From Roseiconus nitratireducens (lineage in GTDB: Bacteria > Planctomycetota > Planctomycetia > Pirellulales > Pirellulaceae), in contig NZ_VWOX01000007.1 of assembly GCF_008629675.1 (NCBI RefSeq), positions 124,001 through 188,000 of the forward strand: DNA of 64,000 bases, written 5' to 3'. This document shows, piece by piece, positions 1 to 8,974 of the stretch. Numbering within the stretch: the first letter of the stretch is position 1; every line of letters begins with the position of its first letter. The notes below the pieces were generated by a model. That model saw only the letters and a list, made by a program, of their open reading frames with translations. It made no database searches and was not told where the DNA came from. Position numbers and translations under genes: made by a program.

Positions 1-1052
1 GTGTAATAGATCGCCAGACCCGCGACGTAGATGAACAGCACGGCGAAAGAATCGACGCCCATTCCGGCAACGGTTCGGTCCCGGCGTTCCAGGATTCCCC
101 ACAGGTACAGGCTGGTCAGAATGATTCCCAGCGAAGCCAGGAAGCTGGCTGACGGATCCAACGCATCAAAGATTGGACCTTCGCGGTAAGCCAACTCCGC
201 CGGGAGGAATAACGCAATCTCCAGACTGTTCGTGCCCAGAATATTGGCCGCTGCCATGCTGTAGGCACCAAAACGGACGGCCGAGTACGTCGTGCTCAAT
301 TCGGGCAAGCTGGTCGCCAAGGCAACGAGGGTTGCCCCCACAAAGTTCTGCCCAGTCCCCGTTTGCTCAGCGATCGCTTCTCCGGTTCGGGCCACGAAAA
401 ACCCTCCAATCAGGACCACCGTGGAGGCGAGCAGAAAGTAGGTGACGATTCGCGTTGTCGAAGTTTGCGAGAAATTCGCCTGGTGGGCATCTTTCAAATC
501 GCGAGCGGACTCTGGTGGCTGGGCAACGTCACCCTTGGGTTCCCAACGCGGGTTGCCTTCGTAACGGTAAATCACGGCGAGCGACGAAACGTAGGCGACC
601 AGCAGAAACAGTGGCCAAAAGCCGACCGATCCGATTGAGAAGATTTCACCGCTGGCGACGGCTGCCGACGCGAAAGCAACCATGACGATCAACATGACGC
701 CCACCATCAACAAGGATGGTTGAGGTGAAAACAGGGTCAGCGGTTTGCCGCGAAGGACGAAGGCGTCAATCAAACCCAGGACCGCAATCTGCATGGCGAC
801 GCCGCCAAGCAAGTTCGTCCCCGCCAGTTTCGCCGCGCCGGAGTAAGAAGCGGTCAGGGTCGTTGCCAGCTCCGGCAGGCTGGTGGCCCCGCCCAAAATC
901 AGCGCTCCGGCGAATGCCTGCCCCAGACCGGTCCGCTCGGCGAACAAGTCCACGTATCGGCTGAGCTTGGTTCCCGCCAACCAGACGCCGAGCGCACCGA
1001 GGGTAAAGATCGCGGCGTTGACGAAGAGTGACCGATCGGTGAATTCAAGCAT
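1..1052 (-). CDS. Na+/Ca2+ exchanger-family (CaCA) membrane protein, C-terminus cut off
   Basis: Reading the complement from an ATG at 1052 gives an open frame of about 350 codons that leaves the window without a stop. It is a hydrophobic polytopic protein with two copies of the CaCA alpha-repeat: GGATSLPELATTL near residues 54-66, followed by AGTNLLGG, and a second ALATSLPELSTT, followed by NILGTNSLEIAL. The polar loop between the halves is rich in charged residues and lies between the two membrane bundles, as in the YrbG-type family. The family exchanges Na+ or H+ for Ca2+ or other cations across the inner membrane. The exact ion cannot be read from sequence. The start lacks a strong ribosome site (GGAAAC upstream). 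Nothing downstream of the second alpha-repeat region is visible beyond base 1. Confidence 0.85.
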   Translation of the reverse strand, partial: MLEFTDRSLFVNAAIFTLGALGVWLAGTKLSRYVDLFAERTGLGQAFAGALILGGATSLPELATTLTASYSGAAKLAGTNLLGGVAMQIAVLGLIDAFVLRGKPLTLFSPQPSLLMVGVMLIVMVAFASAAVASGEIFSIGSVGFWPLFLLVAYVSSLAVIYRYEGNPRWEPKGDVAQPPESARDLKDAHQANFSQTSTTRIVTYFLLASTVVLIGGFFVARTGEAIAEQTGTGQNFVGATLVALATSLPELSTTYSAVRFGAYSMAAANILGTNSLEIALFLPAELAYREGPIFDALDPSASFLASLGIILTSLYLWGILERRDRTVAGMGVDSFAVLFIYVAGLAIYY

Positions 1053-1467
1053 GACCGTTTCCGGTTTTGCAATCGTTGTGCCGGTTCGCCATTCCCGCCG
1101 TCCGCTGCGCTGAAAGTCAACCGATTTTCGGAGGCCTGGATTCCGCAGCCCGAGGGGCCGAGACGGGCCCGGCTCGGGCGGTCGAGACTTGCGGCATACC
1201 ATTTGCTTCAGTTGTTCAAGCTGCCGGCCGCTGGAACGCGATGAACGTGTTTGCCCGTGATTTCCGGCGCCGAAGTTGGCTCGCCGCCTGGCAAACCGCA
1301 GCCATGACGACCGCCAAATCCGGTGCGAATCGTTTTGCCGTCGGCCAACCGGTTGACGTGCAGAACGAAGGCGTGCCCTCCGCCAGGCGTTCCGGGTCAG
1401 CAGGCTGCCAGCCGATAGACGAGTTGTTTCCGGCTGATTGCCGATAACACAAGAGAAAGGAAGATCG
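1053..1467. other. Intergenic region, divergent genes
   Basis: About 415 bases separate the divergently read exchanger and the small gene at 1468. Open frames here are short, lack ribosome sites and have no recognisable product. Both flanking promoters should lie here, but I see no convincing sigma54 site, hairpin or repeat. Confidence 0.5.
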
Positions 1468-1830
1468 ATGACAAATTCACAAACTGATTCCAATCCGGAA
1501 ATCGAACAGCAACTCGATACGCTGGCCGAATTGTGCTGTGACACACTGACAGGCGGCGAACCGATGCTTGCCGAGCGAAGCGATGCGCTCTTGAAATCGC
1601 TGCTGATGAGCGGGTTCGCCAGGAAGCAAGGTCGGGATCTGCGTTCAGAAATTGAGTCTCGCGTGAAGGACCGTTGTCAGGAGCGTGCGATTCACCGCGG
1701 CGGAGCGCTGACTTCGCTGACTGACAAGTTGCAGAAGCAATTTGACGATCTCGCTCAGCGAGACTCGGAGCAACCTCAGCGGGGAACGCCGTCTAAGGCG
1801 GCCAACATCAGCTCCGCCACCGACGCCTGA
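1468..1830 (+). CDS. Small hydrophilic hypothetical protein (120 aa)
   Basis: I chose ATG 1468 because AGAAAGGAAG sits just upstream as a ribosome site; an in-frame start at 1438 has none. The protein is acidic and helical (EQQLDTLAELCCDTLTGG near the N-terminus, then many charged residues) with a low-complexity Ser/Thr/Ala tail. No membrane segment, signal peptide or catalytic motif is visible and I do not recognise the family. It precedes the cytochrome oxidase block by 76 bases on the same strand, so it could share the transcript, but nothing ties it functionally to respiration. Confidence 0.65.
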   Translation: MTNSQTDSNPEIEQQLDTLAELCCDTLTGGEPMLAERSDALLKSLLMSGFARKQGRDLRSEIESRVKDRCQERAIHRGGALTSLTDKLQKQFDDLAQRDSEQPQRGTPSKAANISSATDA

Positions 1831-1906
1831 TAAACGCGTTTGCAGAAGTTGGCGGGCCTGCGAATTGCGCGTTTTCGCCCCAGCTTGACCGGAAATCGTC
1901 CGCCCA

Positions 1907-2842
1907 ATGAATTCCTTTCCCACGCAGTCAGCACTCGATCCGGCCGGCCAGGGCGCCGAATCGATTGCTCAGCTGTTCTACTGGATGAGCGGAGGGGCAG
2001 CGCTCATCTGGTGCTTGGTGATCGGATTGGCCGTTTATGCCATCCGCCGGCCCCAGGCGCATCACTACCGGTTGACGCGTCTGTTGGTCATCGGCGGTGG
2101 CGCGGTGGTTCCGACCGTGGTCTTAACCTGTCTGTTGAGCTACGGTCTTTCGATGATGCCGGAACTGCAGCGGCCCGCGCCCGAAGGCAGCTTGACCGTG
2201 CATGTTCACGGCGTCCGCTGGTGGTGGCGTGTTGAGTATTTGGGCCCGAGTGGCCAGCCGATCGCTACCGCCAACGAAATACGGTTGCCCGTCGATCAGC
2301 CGATCGAATTCAAACTGTTCTCCGAGGACGTGATTCACTCGTTTTGGATCCCGTCGCTGGGAGGCAAGGTCGACATGATTCCGGGGCGGACAACGCGGTT
2401 GAAATTGCATCCGACCCGTGTGGGACAGTTTCGCGGCGTTTGCGCCGAATACTGCGGTGGAGCCCACGCGCAGATGAACTTTGACGTCGTGGTCAGTGAC
2501 GCGGCGACGTTTGAACGTTGGTTGGCAGACCAGAGTGCGCCCGCCAGCGAACCGGAAACCGACTTGGCCGTAGCCGGCAAAGCCGTGTTCTCGCAGCGCG
2601 GCTGCGGTGCATGTCATGCGATCCGAGGAACCGCGGCCGATGGGCTTGTGGGGCCCGACCTGACGCACCTGGGCAGCCGATTGCGATTGGGTGCGAGCCT
2701 GCTGGACAACACGCGGCAGAACCTTCGCCGTTGGATCACCCAGACCCATCAGGTCAAACCCAAGGTCGAAATGCCGGCTTTTGAGGCGTTGCCGGAGGAT
2801 GAGTTGACGGCGTTGGTCGCATATTTGGAGCAATTGAAATGA
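1907..2842 (+). CDS. coxB: Cytochrome c oxidase subunit II with fused C-terminal cytochrome c
   Basis: This is the electron-entry subunit of a heme-copper terminal oxidase. Two membrane segments (about residues 24-47 and 58-82) precede an exported cupredoxin domain (about 95-200). The binuclear CuA ligands are all present: H144, C179, E181, C183, H187 and M190, in the motif CAEYCGGAHAQM. A cytochrome c domain follows, with heme attachment CGACH at 233-237 and a likely axial Met in VEMPAF at 289. The fused heme is the caa3-type arrangement, letting the subunit accept electrons through its own cytochrome. The 311 residues fit that class. The stop overlaps the next start by 4 bases (ATGA), so it is translationally coupled to the fused subunit I/III gene. 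Confidence 0.95.
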   Translation: MNSFPTQSALDPAGQGAESIAQLFYWMSGGAALIWCLVIGLAVYAIRRPQAHHYRLTRLLVIGGGAVVPTVVLTCLLSYGLSMMPELQRPAPEGSLTVHVHGVRWWWRVEYLGPSGQPIATANEIRLPVDQPIEFKLFSEDVIHSFWIPSLGGKVDMIPGRTTRLKLHPTRVGQFRGVCAEYCGGAHAQMNFDVVVSDAATFERWLADQSAPASEPETDLAVAGKAVFSQRGCGACHAIRGTAADGLVGPDLTHLGSRLRLGASLLDNTRQNLRRWITQTHQVKPKVEMPAFEALPEDELTALVAYLEQLK

Positions 2843-5355
2843 GTGCTCCGGAGATTCGGCAAGACCCGCCGCTGGACGACCGCGCCCGAAGATTATTGAA
2901 GGCTTGGGAAACCCCGCGCGGTTGGCGGTACTGGTCCGCCGTCAACAACTCCGAGGTCGGCTTGTGGTACACGATTGCCGCGTTCACCTTCTTTCTGTTC
3001 GGCGGCGTGCTGGCACTGGTGATGCGAATCCAACTGGCATTTCCGGAAAACGATTTTCTGACGGCGGACCAGTACAACCAGATCTTCACGATGCACGGCA
3101 GCGTGATGATGTTTCTGTTCGCCGTTCCGATCCTGGAAGCCATTTCGATCATGTTGCTTCCGGAAATGATGGGTGCCCGCGACCTACCTTTTCCCCGTTT
3201 ATCGGCGTACGGATTCTGGTGTTTCGTCATCGGAGGCGTGTTCGTCTGCGGGTCGCTGTTCTTTGGGGTCGGGCCCCAGGGCGGATGGTTCATGTATCCG
3301 CCCATGACAACGGAATACCAATCGGGCGTCGGCGTGGACATCTGGCTGTTGGGTTTGTCGTTCATCGAGGTCGCATCGATTGCCGCGGCGGTGGAGCTGA
3401 TCGTAGGAGTGTTAAAATGCCGGCCGCCGGGGATGCGGCTGAATCTGATTCCGCTGTATGCCTGGTACATCCTGGTGGTCGCGGTGATGATTCTGTTCGC
3501 ATTTCCTCCGCTGATTGCCGGTGACATGCTGATGGAGCTGGAGCGGGCCTTGGACTGGCCGTTCTTTGATGCCTCGCGGGGCGGCGATCCGTTGCTTTGG
3601 CAGCACCTGTTCTGGATCTTCGGTCATCCGGAGGTGTACATCGTTTTTCTGCCATCGATCGCCTTGGTGGCGATGATCGTCCCGACGTTTGCCCGAACGC
3701 CAATGGTCGGATACGGATGGATCGTCTTGGCGGCCGTCGGCACCGGATTCTTAAGCTTCGGGCTGTGGGTGCATCACATGTTCACCACGGGATTGCCGGG
3801 GATCACGATCGGGATCTTTTCCGCGGCGTCCGAGGCGGTGGCAATTCCAACCGGTGTCCAGATCTTTTGTTTCATCGCGACGCTGCTGGTCGGTCGCGTG
3901 ACCCGATCCGTCTGCTTATTGTTCGTGCTGGCGGGATTGGCAACGTTCATCATCGGCGGACTGACCGGCGTGATGGTTGCCCTGGCACCATTTGACTACC
4001 AGGCACACGACACTTATTTCATCGTCGGTCACCTGCACTACGTGCTGGTCGGTGGAACGATCTTCCCGATTGTTGCCGGGTTCTACTACTTTTACCCCCT
4101 GGTCCGCGGGAAACAGCTGTCGGAGCGGTTGGGGACGATCGCGTTCTGGTTGATGCTGATCGGTTTCAACGTCAGCTTTTTCCCGATGCATCTGACGGGC
4201 TTGATCGGCATGCCTCGGCGGATCTACACGTATCCGGCCGGCATGGGCTTCGAGACGTTGAACTTGGTGTCTTCCATCGGCGCGTTCATTCTGGCGGCGG
4301 GATTCGTCGTCTTTTTGTGGGATGTGTTGCGTCCGAAGTCCAAACAGGATTTGGCGCCGAGGAACGTTTGGAACGCGGGGACGCTGGAGTGGTTGGCAGA
4401 GGTTCCGGACAAGCCCTGGGGCGTGCGCAGCATCCCGATCGTGAAATCTCGCTATCCGTTGTGGGACCAGGAGAACTTCGTCCGTGATGTGGACGAGGGC
4501 AACTTCTACTTGTCGGACGCCGAAGAGACGCTCCGCGAAACTCTGGTCACGACGACCGTGGATGCCACACCGATCCAATGTTTGCGTGTACCCGGCCCCA
4601 CTTTCTTGACGATGTTCGCGGCACTGTTCACCGGCGGTGTTTTCATCTTCTCGACGTACCACTGGTGGTGGGCGGCCGGCGTCAGCGGCGTCCTTTCATT
4701 GGTGACCATCTTGACTTGGCTGTGGACCGGAACCGCGTTGATACCGGAGAAGGATCGCAAAGACGTTGGCTTGGGGCTGGAGCTTCCCACGTATGTCTCT
4801 GGCCCACGTGCCGTGGGCTGGTGGGCGATGTTCATCACCATGCTGGGTGACATGACGGCTTTTGTTTCCCTGGTGTTCGGATACTTCTTCTACTGGACGA
4901 TTCACGAAGACTTTCCGCCGCAAGATGCCCGGGGGCCGGGGATCCTTTGGCCCCTGGTGTCGATGGCGTGCGTGCTGTTCGCCTGGGCCGCGACCCTGCT
5001 GGCCAAGCGGTTCAACCGACAGGATTCCGCGCCGCGATTCTACGGGTCGATTGCCGCCGGGGCGACGGCGGCGGTTGTTGGCGCGCTTGCGCTGGTCGGT
5101 GCATGCTACTTCCATCAAATGGATCCGACTCGGCACGTTTATCCGGCCATCGTGTGCGCCCTGGTGCTCTGGACGGTGGTGCATTTGGCGGTTGGCGTCA
5201 CCATGCATCTGTATTGCCTGGCACGCCGTGCCGCGTCGCGGATGACGTCACGCTACGACGCGGACATCGTCAACGTCACGCTGTATTGGCATTTCATGGC
5301 CGTGACCTCGTTGATCACCAGCCTGGTCATTTCGCTCTTTCCGTTGGTCTCCTAG
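2839..5355 (+). CDS. coxA: Fused cytochrome c oxidase subunits I and III
   Basis: This is the catalytic, oxygen-reducing, proton-pumping core, in the inner membrane. The subunit I part (about 1-540) shows all heme-copper ligands: H86 (low-spin heme), H263 with the cross-link tyrosine Y267 in GHPEVY, H312-H313 (CuB), and H398 and H400 in GHLHYV. E265 of GHPEVY is the D-channel glutamate of A-type oxidases. A subunit III-like bundle follows (about 560-838) in the same frame without a stop. Such I-III fusions are known in some bacterial caa3-type oxidases. The K-channel position in IPTGVQIF is Gln where A-type enzymes normally have Lys (IPTGIK). No separate subunit III gene is nearby, which agrees with the fusion. 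Confidence 0.95.
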   Translation: MSAPEIRQDPPLDDRARRLLKAWETPRGWRYWSAVNNSEVGLWYTIAAFTFFLFGGVLALVMRIQLAFPENDFLTADQYNQIFTMHGSVMMFLFAVPILEAISIMLLPEMMGARDLPFPRLSAYGFWCFVIGGVFVCGSLFFGVGPQGGWFMYPPMTTEYQSGVGVDIWLLGLSFIEVASIAAAVELIVGVLKCRPPGMRLNLIPLYAWYILVVAVMILFAFPPLIAGDMLMELERALDWPFFDASRGGDPLLWQHLFWIFGHPEVYIVFLPSIALVAMIVPTFARTPMVGYGWIVLAAVGTGFLSFGLWVHHMFTTGLPGITIGIFSAASEAVAIPTGVQIFCFIATLLVGRVTRSVCLLFVLAGLATFIIGGLTGVMVALAPFDYQAHDTYFIVGHLHYVLVGGTIFPIVAGFYYFYPLVRGKQLSERLGTIAFWLMLIGFNVSFFPMHLTGLIGMPRRIYTYPAGMGFETLNLVSSIGAFILAAGFVVFLWDVLRPKSKQDLAPRNVWNAGTLEWLAEVPDKPWGVRSIPIVKSRYPLWDQENFVRDVDEGNFYLSDAEETLRETLVTTTVDATPIQCLRVPGPTFLTMFAALFTGGVFIFSTYHWWWAAGVSGVLSLVTILTWLWTGTALIPEKDRKDVGLGLELPTYVSGPRAVGWWAMFITMLGDMTAFVSLVFGYFFYWTIHEDFPPQDARGPGILWPLVSMACVLFAWAATLLAKRFNRQDSAPRFYGSIAAGATAAVVGALALVGACYFHQMDPTRHVYPAIVCALVLWTVVHLAVGVTMHLYCLARRAASRMTSRYDADIVNVTLYWHFMAVTSLITSLVISLFPLVS

Positions 5356-5364
5356 GAGCGATTC

Positions 5365-5757
5365 ATGACCGATGCAGACGACGAATTTGTTCCCGAAAAG
5401 CCCGATCGCTTGTGGTCGCTGACCTTCCCGCCGTTGGTCTGGGCGGTGCACTTCCTGGCCAGCTACCTGACGGCGGCAATCTGGTGTGCGAAGGCGGGGC
5501 CGCAAGCGGGCGATGCCGATCCGGTGCGGGTGGCCATTGCCGCCTACACGGTCGTGGCGCTGACGCTGATTGCGGTGTTCGGATGGATCGCCTTTCGCAA
5601 GCACCGCACGGGGGAGGCGACGCTTCCGCATGACTTTGACAGCCGAGCCGACCAGCACCGGTTCTTGGGGTTCGCGACGACGTTGCTGGCGATTCTGAGC
5701 TTCGTTGCCACGGTATTCACTGCCTTGGTCGTGGTGTTTGTCGGGAGCTGTCACTGA
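5365..5757 (+). CDS. Small three-helix membrane protein of the oxidase operon
   Basis: The 130-residue product has a charged N-terminus and three hydrophobic stretches (about 22-42, 53-75 and 100-125). It begins 9 bases after the oxidase gene and its stop overlaps the next start by one base, so it is clearly part of the operon. No metal or heme motif is obvious. By position and topology it could fill the role of a small oxidase subunit (subunit IV-like) or an assembly partner; that is inference from context only. Confidence 0.8.
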   Translation: MTDADDEFVPEKPDRLWSLTFPPLVWAVHFLASYLTAAIWCAKAGPQAGDADPVRVAIAAYTVVALTLIAVFGWIAFRKHRTGEATLPHDFDSRADQHRFLGFATTLLAILSFVATVFTALVVVFVGSCH

Positions 5758-6431
5758 TGCGCCAAGCTGCCCGACAAAAGTGGCTGTGGAATCTCGGCTG
5801 GTTGCTGCTGGCGGCGGCGTGGCTGGGCCCGCTGCCAAGCTGGGCGCAGACATCGTTCACCGCCCACATGACGCTTCACATGGCAGTGGTCGCCGTCGCG
5901 GCGCCCTTGCTGGCGATCGGGATGGCCGGACGGCAATGGGATCCCGTTTGCAAGGCGCCGGCCTGGTTTGCCCCCGTGCCGGCGTCAGTGGCAGAGTTGG
6001 TGATCGTCTGGGCTTGGCATGCCCCCGGCTTGCATCACTGGGCTCGCCACCAGTTGCCGGGGTTCGTGATCGAGCAGTCGATGTTTCTGTTGGCGGGTTT
6101 GTGGGTTTGGCTCTCTGCCTTCGGCGGCCCCCAACCGCGTCAGCAAGGACGCAGCGCCGCCGGCGTCTTGGGACTGCTGTTGACCTCAATGCACATGACC
6201 CTGCTGGGCGCTTTGTTGGCGATGTCGCCTCGCTTGCTTTTCAAGCACCATGCGGCCGGCGCGTTGATGGATCCGTTGCAGGACCAGCATGTCGGTGGCG
6301 CCGTGATGCTGATCGTCGGCGGGATCACTTACCTCAGCGGAGGACTCTGGCTGTCGCGGGATCTGGTCGTCCGTTGGAACGCGAGTCCCGCCGTTTCCCC
6401 GCCACCAGGGAACGAGCTGCCGACAAAATGA
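5757..6431 (+). CDS. ctaG: CtaG/Caa3-type cytochrome c oxidase assembly factor
   Basis: This 224-residue polytopic membrane protein resembles the caa3_CtaG family, which is needed to mature caa3-type oxidases, probably by helping copper delivery or stabilising subunits. It has several membrane helices and membrane-embedded His residues: TAHMTLHMAVVAVAAPLLA early, AWHAPGLHHWARHQL in the middle, and SMHMTLLGALLAMSPRLL. It overlaps the upstream gene by a single base (TGATG) and follows the oxidase genes, exactly the context expected. It is not related to the Cox11-type protein that is also called CtaG in proteobacteria. Confidence 0.88.
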   Translation: MRQAARQKWLWNLGWLLLAAAWLGPLPSWAQTSFTAHMTLHMAVVAVAAPLLAIGMAGRQWDPVCKAPAWFAPVPASVAELVIVWAWHAPGLHHWARHQLPGFVIEQSMFLLAGLWVWLSAFGGPQPRQQGRSAAGVLGLLLTSMHMTLLGALLAMSPRLLFKHHAAGALMDPLQDQHVGGAVMLIVGGITYLSGGLWLSRDLVVRWNASPAVSPPPGNELPTK

Positions 6432-6447
6432 AAGACTTGGAGATGCG

Positions 6448-7572
6448 ATGAAACGCCGATTGAAAGAACTGTCGATTCTGATCGTCTGCCTGGCATTGTT
6501 GGGTGCGGTGGTGCTGGTCTCGGGGGTCGTTCCAATCAAGGCCAGCAGCGGGCATTGGGCGATCACGCGTTGGGTTCTGGATTTTGCCAGCAGCCGCTCG
6601 GTCTCGTTTCACAGCCGTGGTATCCAGGTGCCGAAATTGGACCAGCCGTCGATCGCGGACCTAGGCGCTGCCACGTTCGACAACAACTGTCGCTGGTGCC
6701 ACGGTGCTCCCGGAATCGCGCAACCGCCCGTGGCCGCGGGGATGACACCGCGACCGCCACGGTTGAGCGAAGCGGTTCAGCAGTGGGAGGAAGCCGAGCT
6801 GTTCTACATCGTCAAACACGGAATCAAGTTTGCCGGCATGCCCGCGTGGGCGACCGGTCAACGGGACGATGAAGTCTGGCCGGTCGTCGCGTTCCTGCGG
6901 GACATGCCAAGCTGGACCGAGCAGGACTATCGCGACGTGGTGCAGGTCGATCCGTCGGACACCAGCGAACGTGCGGTTTTGGCTGCACAGCGGTGTGCGG
7001 CGTGTCACGGGCTCAGCGGCGGCGGGCGGGCAGGTTCCCGGGTGCCGGATCTGGCCGGGCAACACGTCGATTATTTGTCGGCCGCGCTACGCGCCTATCG
7101 CGATGGCAAACGATTCAGCGGGATCATGCAGCCGGTCGCGGCCGACTTGGATGATGAAAAGATCGCGGGGTTGGCGGAGTATTTTGCCGCGCAGCCTCGC
7201 TCGGAAAATCCGGGTAGCGAAACTTTGCGTGGGGATGCGGGCAGAGAGGATTCGCAATTCCAGGTCGGGAAAAACTTGGCTCGAAACGGTGATCAGAATA
7301 AGAAGATTCCGTCCTGCATCGATTGCCACGCGTTGCAGCCGCCCGCGGGTCACCAGGACTATCCGATGCTGGTCGGCCTGTCCGCGGATTACATTCGCCG
7401 GCAGTTGGAGCTGTTTCAATCGCGGTCCCGCGGAGGCAGCGAGCACGCGAACCTGATGCACCCGATTGCGGACAAGTTATCGAATGATCAGATCGAAGCA
7501 TTGGCAACGTATTACTCGCAGGTCAAGTTAGACCCGGGCGATCCGCCGCCGTCCAACGCCCCGGAGGATTGA
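6448..7572 (+). CDS. Tri-heme c-type cytochrome (exported, membrane-anchored)
   Basis: The N-terminus carries one hydrophobic anchor or signal segment (about 9-28). Three heme-binding CxxCH motifs follow: CRWCH at 81-85, CAACH at 183-187 and CIDCH at 290-294. M131 in FAGMPAW is a probable axial ligand of the first heme. The second and third heme domains resemble cytochrome c4/c553-type modules. The gene ends the oxidase operon 16 bases after ctaG, with GGAGATGCG just before the start. Its likely job is to pass electrons to the CuA/cytochrome c subunit from a quinol-oxidising complex or periplasmic donors. The donor is not encoded in this window. Confidence 0.9.
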   Translation: MKRRLKELSILIVCLALLGAVVLVSGVVPIKASSGHWAITRWVLDFASSRSVSFHSRGIQVPKLDQPSIADLGAATFDNNCRWCHGAPGIAQPPVAAGMTPRPPRLSEAVQQWEEAELFYIVKHGIKFAGMPAWATGQRDDEVWPVVAFLRDMPSWTEQDYRDVVQVDPSDTSERAVLAAQRCAACHGLSGGGRAGSRVPDLAGQHVDYLSAALRAYRDGKRFSGIMQPVAADLDDEKIAGLAEYFAAQPRSENPGSETLRGDAGREDSQFQVGKNLARNGDQNKKIPSCIDCHALQPPAGHQDYPMLVGLSADYIRRQLELFQSRSRGGSEHANLMHPIADKLSNDQIEALATYYSQVKLDPGDPPPSNAPED

Positions 7573-7663
7573 CTCTCGCTCTCGGCGAGCATCCCGGCGC
7601 CGATTCGGCGAATCGTTCGTGAATCCTTCCGTCTTGTGTCCCGATGGTGATGACTTGTTTGCG

Positions 7664-8326
7664 ATGAAAAGAGTTTGGATCATTCTACCCGTGTTGCTGT
7701 TGATCATGGCTGCGATCGCGGCTTGGGCCTTTTGGCCGGTCGAGCATTCGGCGGAGGGGTCTGATCAGCGGGAATTCCAGGTGCAATGTGACTTTGCCCG
7801 GTTCCGTCAGATCCTGGTTCGCAAGAATCCCACCAAAGCGATTGTCGCTCACGGTGGAATGGAGCTGATCTCGGAATCGATCGAAGGGCTGAATGTTGAC
7901 ACATCGCAGGATGATCAGCCGCTGTTGAATGCGATTCGTGGGCAGTCGCGGACGGAGGTGGATGCCACCAAGACGCTGACGGTGCACGTCAACAATCCTC
8001 AGATTGAATCCACCGATCTGGTTTTGCGTCAGCATGCCGATATCGATCAGGATCGGGTTCGCGTGGAAACGCGATCGACCGATCCCCAGGGCAGCATCCA
8101 GCGCTACGAAACCACTCTGGAAGCGGTGCCGGATGCTGACGGCACGCGCGTGAGTTTGTCGGTGCAAATGGTGATCACCGTGCGGGTGCCCCGCTTGTTT
8201 ACCGGGACCGCCGATCGTGAGGTCCAACGTTCGGCGGAAACGGGGCTCGCCGAACAGCAAGACGCACTGACGGCGCTGGTGGAAAAGTACGCGTCGGATC
8301 TGTTGATGTTGCCCGAGTTCAACTGA
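7664..8326 (+). CDS. Membrane-anchored hypothetical protein (220 aa)
   Basis: I placed the start at ATG 7664 so that the product begins with a positively charged N-terminus and one membrane helix (about 4-24, rich in Leu/Ile/Ala). A longer frame from 7619 adds 15 polar residues before it. The rest (about 35-220) is a soluble, mixed alpha/beta-looking domain that should sit outside the inner membrane. No catalytic motif or known family is recognised. It follows the cytochrome operon by about 90 bases on the same strand, so it may or may not be cotranscribed. A hairpin-forming repeat lies directly after its stop. Confidence 0.72.
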   Translation: MKRVWIILPVLLLIMAAIAAWAFWPVEHSAEGSDQREFQVQCDFARFRQILVRKNPTKAIVAHGGMELISESIEGLNVDTSQDDQPLLNAIRGQSRTEVDATKTLTVHVNNPQIESTDLVLRQHADIDQDRVRVETRSTDPQGSIQRYETTLEAVPDADGTRVSLSVQMVITVRVPRLFTGTADREVQRSAETGLAEQQDALTALVEKYASDLLMLPEFN

Positions 8327-8332
8327 GAACCG

Positions 8333-8395
8333 GCAGATTCGAGTCGCGACGCGACGACAACCCCCTGCCGTCGGCGCAAGCCGACGGAACCGGCG
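8333..8395. repeat. Dispersed hairpin repeat, family 2, copy 1
   Basis: It contains the perfect inverted repeat CCGTCGGC (8368-8375) / GCCGACGG (8380-8387) with loop GCAA, inside a longer stretch that matches a second copy at 20798-20850. It sits immediately after a stop codon and could act as a terminator or a REP-like element. Confidence 0.7.
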
Positions 8396-8477
8396 GGCTT
8401 GGAAAACTTCACTGCCTTCCAAATGCCAACAGTCTCATTGTCTGCCCAGGCTGTGAGAGTCCCTGACGCTCCGTGAT

Positions 8478-8493
8478 TGGCACGTCGCTTGCA
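8478..8493 (+). promoter_or_regulatory. Sigma54 (-24/-12) promoter-like site before the GlsB-like gene
   Basis: TGGCACG, four bases, then TTGCA matches the sigma54 consensus at every conserved position, with GG and GC exactly 10 bases apart. It lies 97 bases upstream of the ATG at 8590. It is the best match I found in the window. Confidence 0.72.
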
Positions 8494-8589
8494 CTGATGA
8501 CGAGTACCGCGTCGCTCTGCATCCGATTGCACTGCGTCCCATCGCGGGTGAGACGAAAAACAAAATCAATTCGATTCTGGAGATATGAA

Positions 8590-8850
8590 ATGTTGATTCC
8601 GATTCTTGGTTGGATGTTGTTCGGGTTGATCATCGGTGCCATCGCACGGTTTGTGGTGCCGGGTTCGCAACGGATGGGCTGGTTAAAAACGATGCTGCTC
8701 GGAATCATCGGCTCGTTCGTGGGCGGATTCGTCGGGTACCTGGTATTCGGCGGCGATGCATTTCAGGCATCGGGCTGGATCGGCTCGATCGTTGGAGCGG
8801 TCATCGTGCTCTTGATCGGAATGAAGGCCGGTCGTGTTTCGGCCTACTGA
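8590..8850 (+). CDS. GlsB/YeaQ/YmgE-family stress membrane protein
   Basis: The 86-residue protein is Gly-rich and has three membrane helices with the family pattern: GWMLFGLIIGAIARF at the N-terminus, then GIIGSFVGGFVGYLVFG and SIVGAVIVLLIGM. The start at 8590 has GGAG at proper spacing. These are small transglycosylase-associated-like inner-membrane proteins induced by stress in many bacteria; their biochemical role is unknown. A strong sigma54-type site lies upstream and a clear intrinsic terminator downstream (8924-8960), so this is probably a single-gene transcript. Confidence 0.9.
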   Translation: MLIPILGWMLFGLIIGAIARFVVPGSQRMGWLKTMLLGIIGSFVGGFVGYLVFGGDAFQASGWIGSIVGAVIVLLIGMKAGRVSAY

Positions 8851-8923
8851 TGACCGTACCGGTCGCTGGAGCGGTTGGGGGACGCGATACCACGAAGTAA
8901 ACCGTCGGCAATGTCCGACAACC

Positions 8924-8960
8924 GCAGACCGGCACCCGCCGGTCTGCTCATTCTTTTTTT
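8924..8960 (+). terminator. Intrinsic terminator after the GlsB-like gene
   Basis: A perfect 10-base stem, GCAGACCGGC (8924-8933) with GCCGGTCTGC (8938-8947), and an ACCC loop are followed by TCATTC and seven T residues. It lies just before the ribosome site of the next gene. Confidence 0.88.
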
Positions 8961-8974
8961 AGGGAGTAGTGATC

